Source: Thioclava electrotropha
GTDB taxonomy: Bacteria > Pseudomonadota > Alphaproteobacteria > Rhodobacterales > Rhodobacteraceae
Assembly: GCF_002085925.2 (NCBI RefSeq)
Contig: NZ_CP053562.1
Location: forward strand, 1,592,001-1,656,000
Reading direction: 5' to 3'
DNA: 64,000 bases
Shown here: positions 61,438-64,000 of the stretch, one piece after another
Layout of the letters: every line of letters starts with the position of its first letter
Numbering within the stretch: position 1 is the first letter of the stretch
The notes under the pieces: model-generated
The model's input: only the letters and a program-made list of their open reading frames with translations
Told to the model about the DNA's origin: nothing
The model's database searches: none
Position numbers and translations under genes: made by a program

Positions 61438-61806
61438 TCAGCGTTCGATCTCGCCGCCGCCTGCGTGCCAGTCGCCTAGACCGCCGATGTTGTAGACATG
61501 CTCGTAGCCAAGCTGGGCGAGCATCTGCGCCGCACCGGCCGAACGCGCGCCCGAGGCGCAATAGAGGGCGACCGGCTTCGACGTGTCCAGCTTGGGATGC
61601 TTCTCGGGGCTCGACGGGTCGGCCTTCATGCGGATCGTCGCCAGCGGGATATGCAGCGCGCCCTTGGCCTTGCCCGAGCTTTTGACTTCCATGCCCTCGC
61701 GCACGTCGACGACGGTCAGTTCGCCGGCTTTCGCCTTGGCCACGGCGTCTTTCGCCGAGATTTTTTCCACGCGGCCACCGCCGGAAGGACGAAGGAAGTT
61801 CAGCAT
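61438..61806 (-). CDS. Rhodanese-like domain protein
   Basis: The 122-residue single-domain rhodanese has the catalytic Cys in the loop YCASGARS, with VVDVREGMEV and the C-terminal YNIGGLGDWHAGG. It should transfer sulfane sulfur to cyanide-like or thiol acceptors; the physiological partner is not known. The start at 61806 (MLNFLRPSGG) fits better than a longer open frame. Confidence 0.88.
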   Translation of the reverse strand: MLNFLRPSGGGRVEKISAKDAVAKAKAGELTVVDVREGMEVKSSGKAKGALHIPLATIRMKADPSSPEKHPKLDTSKPVALYCASGARSAGAAQMLAQLGYEHVYNIGGLGDWHAGGGEIER

Positions 61807-62015
61807 CTCAATACCTCTTGCGTTCGCTGGACCCGAAAGATCCGTTTCCCGCCTCATGTGGCAAATGCCGGGAGGCTTTCAAGAGCATTAGCGCGGAACG
61901 GAGCGAAAATACATTCAAGAAATGGAATTTAATGCCGATCTGCCACGATTTTGATCTTGCTGCGAGGCGGGCAGGCGGCGCGCGCAAAGCGCGTGACGTC
62001 CGCGCAGAGTCAAAA

Positions 62016-62030
62016 GTTCACATTTCGTTC
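62016..62030 (+). promoter_or_regulatory. LexA (SOS) box of uvrA
   Basis: GTTC (62016-62019), seven bases, GTTC (62027-62030). It lies 12 bases before the -35 hexamer of the uvrA promoter. uvrA is a standard SOS gene, so this supports the motif. Confidence 0.88.
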
Positions 62031-62041
62031 GCAGATTTGGA

Positions 62042-62070
62042 TTGGAGACTCGCCCGGAAACACCTATCTA
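62042..62070 (+). promoter_or_regulatory. Promoter of uvrA
   Basis: TTGGAG (62042-62047) and TATCTA (62065-62070) are 17 bases apart, 24 bases before the ATG. AAAGGGGG provides the ribosome site. Confidence 0.6.
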
Positions 62071-62094
62071 GGGCTGGTGATAAAGGGGGCGTGG

Positions 62095-64000
<1,906 letters not shown>

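Overview
The window is a GC-rich stretch of a bacterial chromosome with about 55 protein genes and no rRNA, tRNA, transposase, phage gene or CRISPR array that I can see. Protein families and gene order point to an alphaproteobacterium of the Rhodobacterales (Rhodobacter/Paracoccus/Thioclava-like). The reasons are an RNase E with a large acidic insert inside its S1 domain, TRAP C4-dicarboxylate transport beside DctB/DctD-type kinase-regulator pairs, DUF4167, DUF2849 and DUF934 proteins, GTTC-N7-GTTC LexA boxes, and intergenic GGGGGCTCTGCCCCC repeats. I cannot name the genus with confidence.

Layout. 1-2844: 3' part of a dctB kinase gene and dctD. 2845-6458: rne with a long leader and a terminator. 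6483-7143: lumazine synthase ribH under an FMN riboswitch. 7182-8696: acetyltransferase, TusA-like protein and ccdA. 8700-11394: a radical-SAM/UdgX DNA-repair pair under a LexA box. 11452-19248: mostly minus-strand housekeeping genes (SDR, P-loop kinase, prfB, tpiA, an A-type Fe-S protein, a SatD-DUF3307 pair behind three regularly spaced operators, an ene-reductase and a DUF59 protein). 19645-22592: prfA-prmC and a DUF4167 protein. 22666-30796: a minus-strand operon lptF-lptG-lptD-surA-pdxA-rsmA-GNAT. 30977-35651: pepA, holC, an MBL-fold protein, tgt and a hemolysin III protein. 35859-41272: ferredoxin-NADP reductase and the sulfate-assimilation/siroheme operon (cobA, DUF2849, cysI, cysH, DUF934) divergent from an Lrp/AsnC regulator. 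41276-48978: a P450, a second DctB/DctD-like pair and the dctPQM TRAP transporter. 49297-52016: a bactofilin/M23 pair and bcp. 52196-55590: a large AsmA-like gene broken by a one-base frameshift. 55599-60158: queA, an MFS transporter, DUF924 and lpdA. 60365-64000: htpX, a rhodanese and the 5' part of uvrA under a second LexA box.

Genes that work together: lptF, lptG, lptD and surA serve LPS export and outer-membrane assembly. prfA, prfB and prmC serve translation termination. tgt and queA belong to queuosine modification. cobA, cysI, cysH, and perhaps fpr serve sulfite reduction. The kinase/regulator pair at 42587-45558 lies directly before dctPQM, with two tandem palindromes between them. 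uvrA and the UdgX cassette share the LexA signal. The least explained item is the SatD-DUF3307 module: its SatD protein resembles a class III nucleotide-cyclase domain joined to a helix-turn-helix, and its promoter is covered by operator copies at exactly 30-bp steps.
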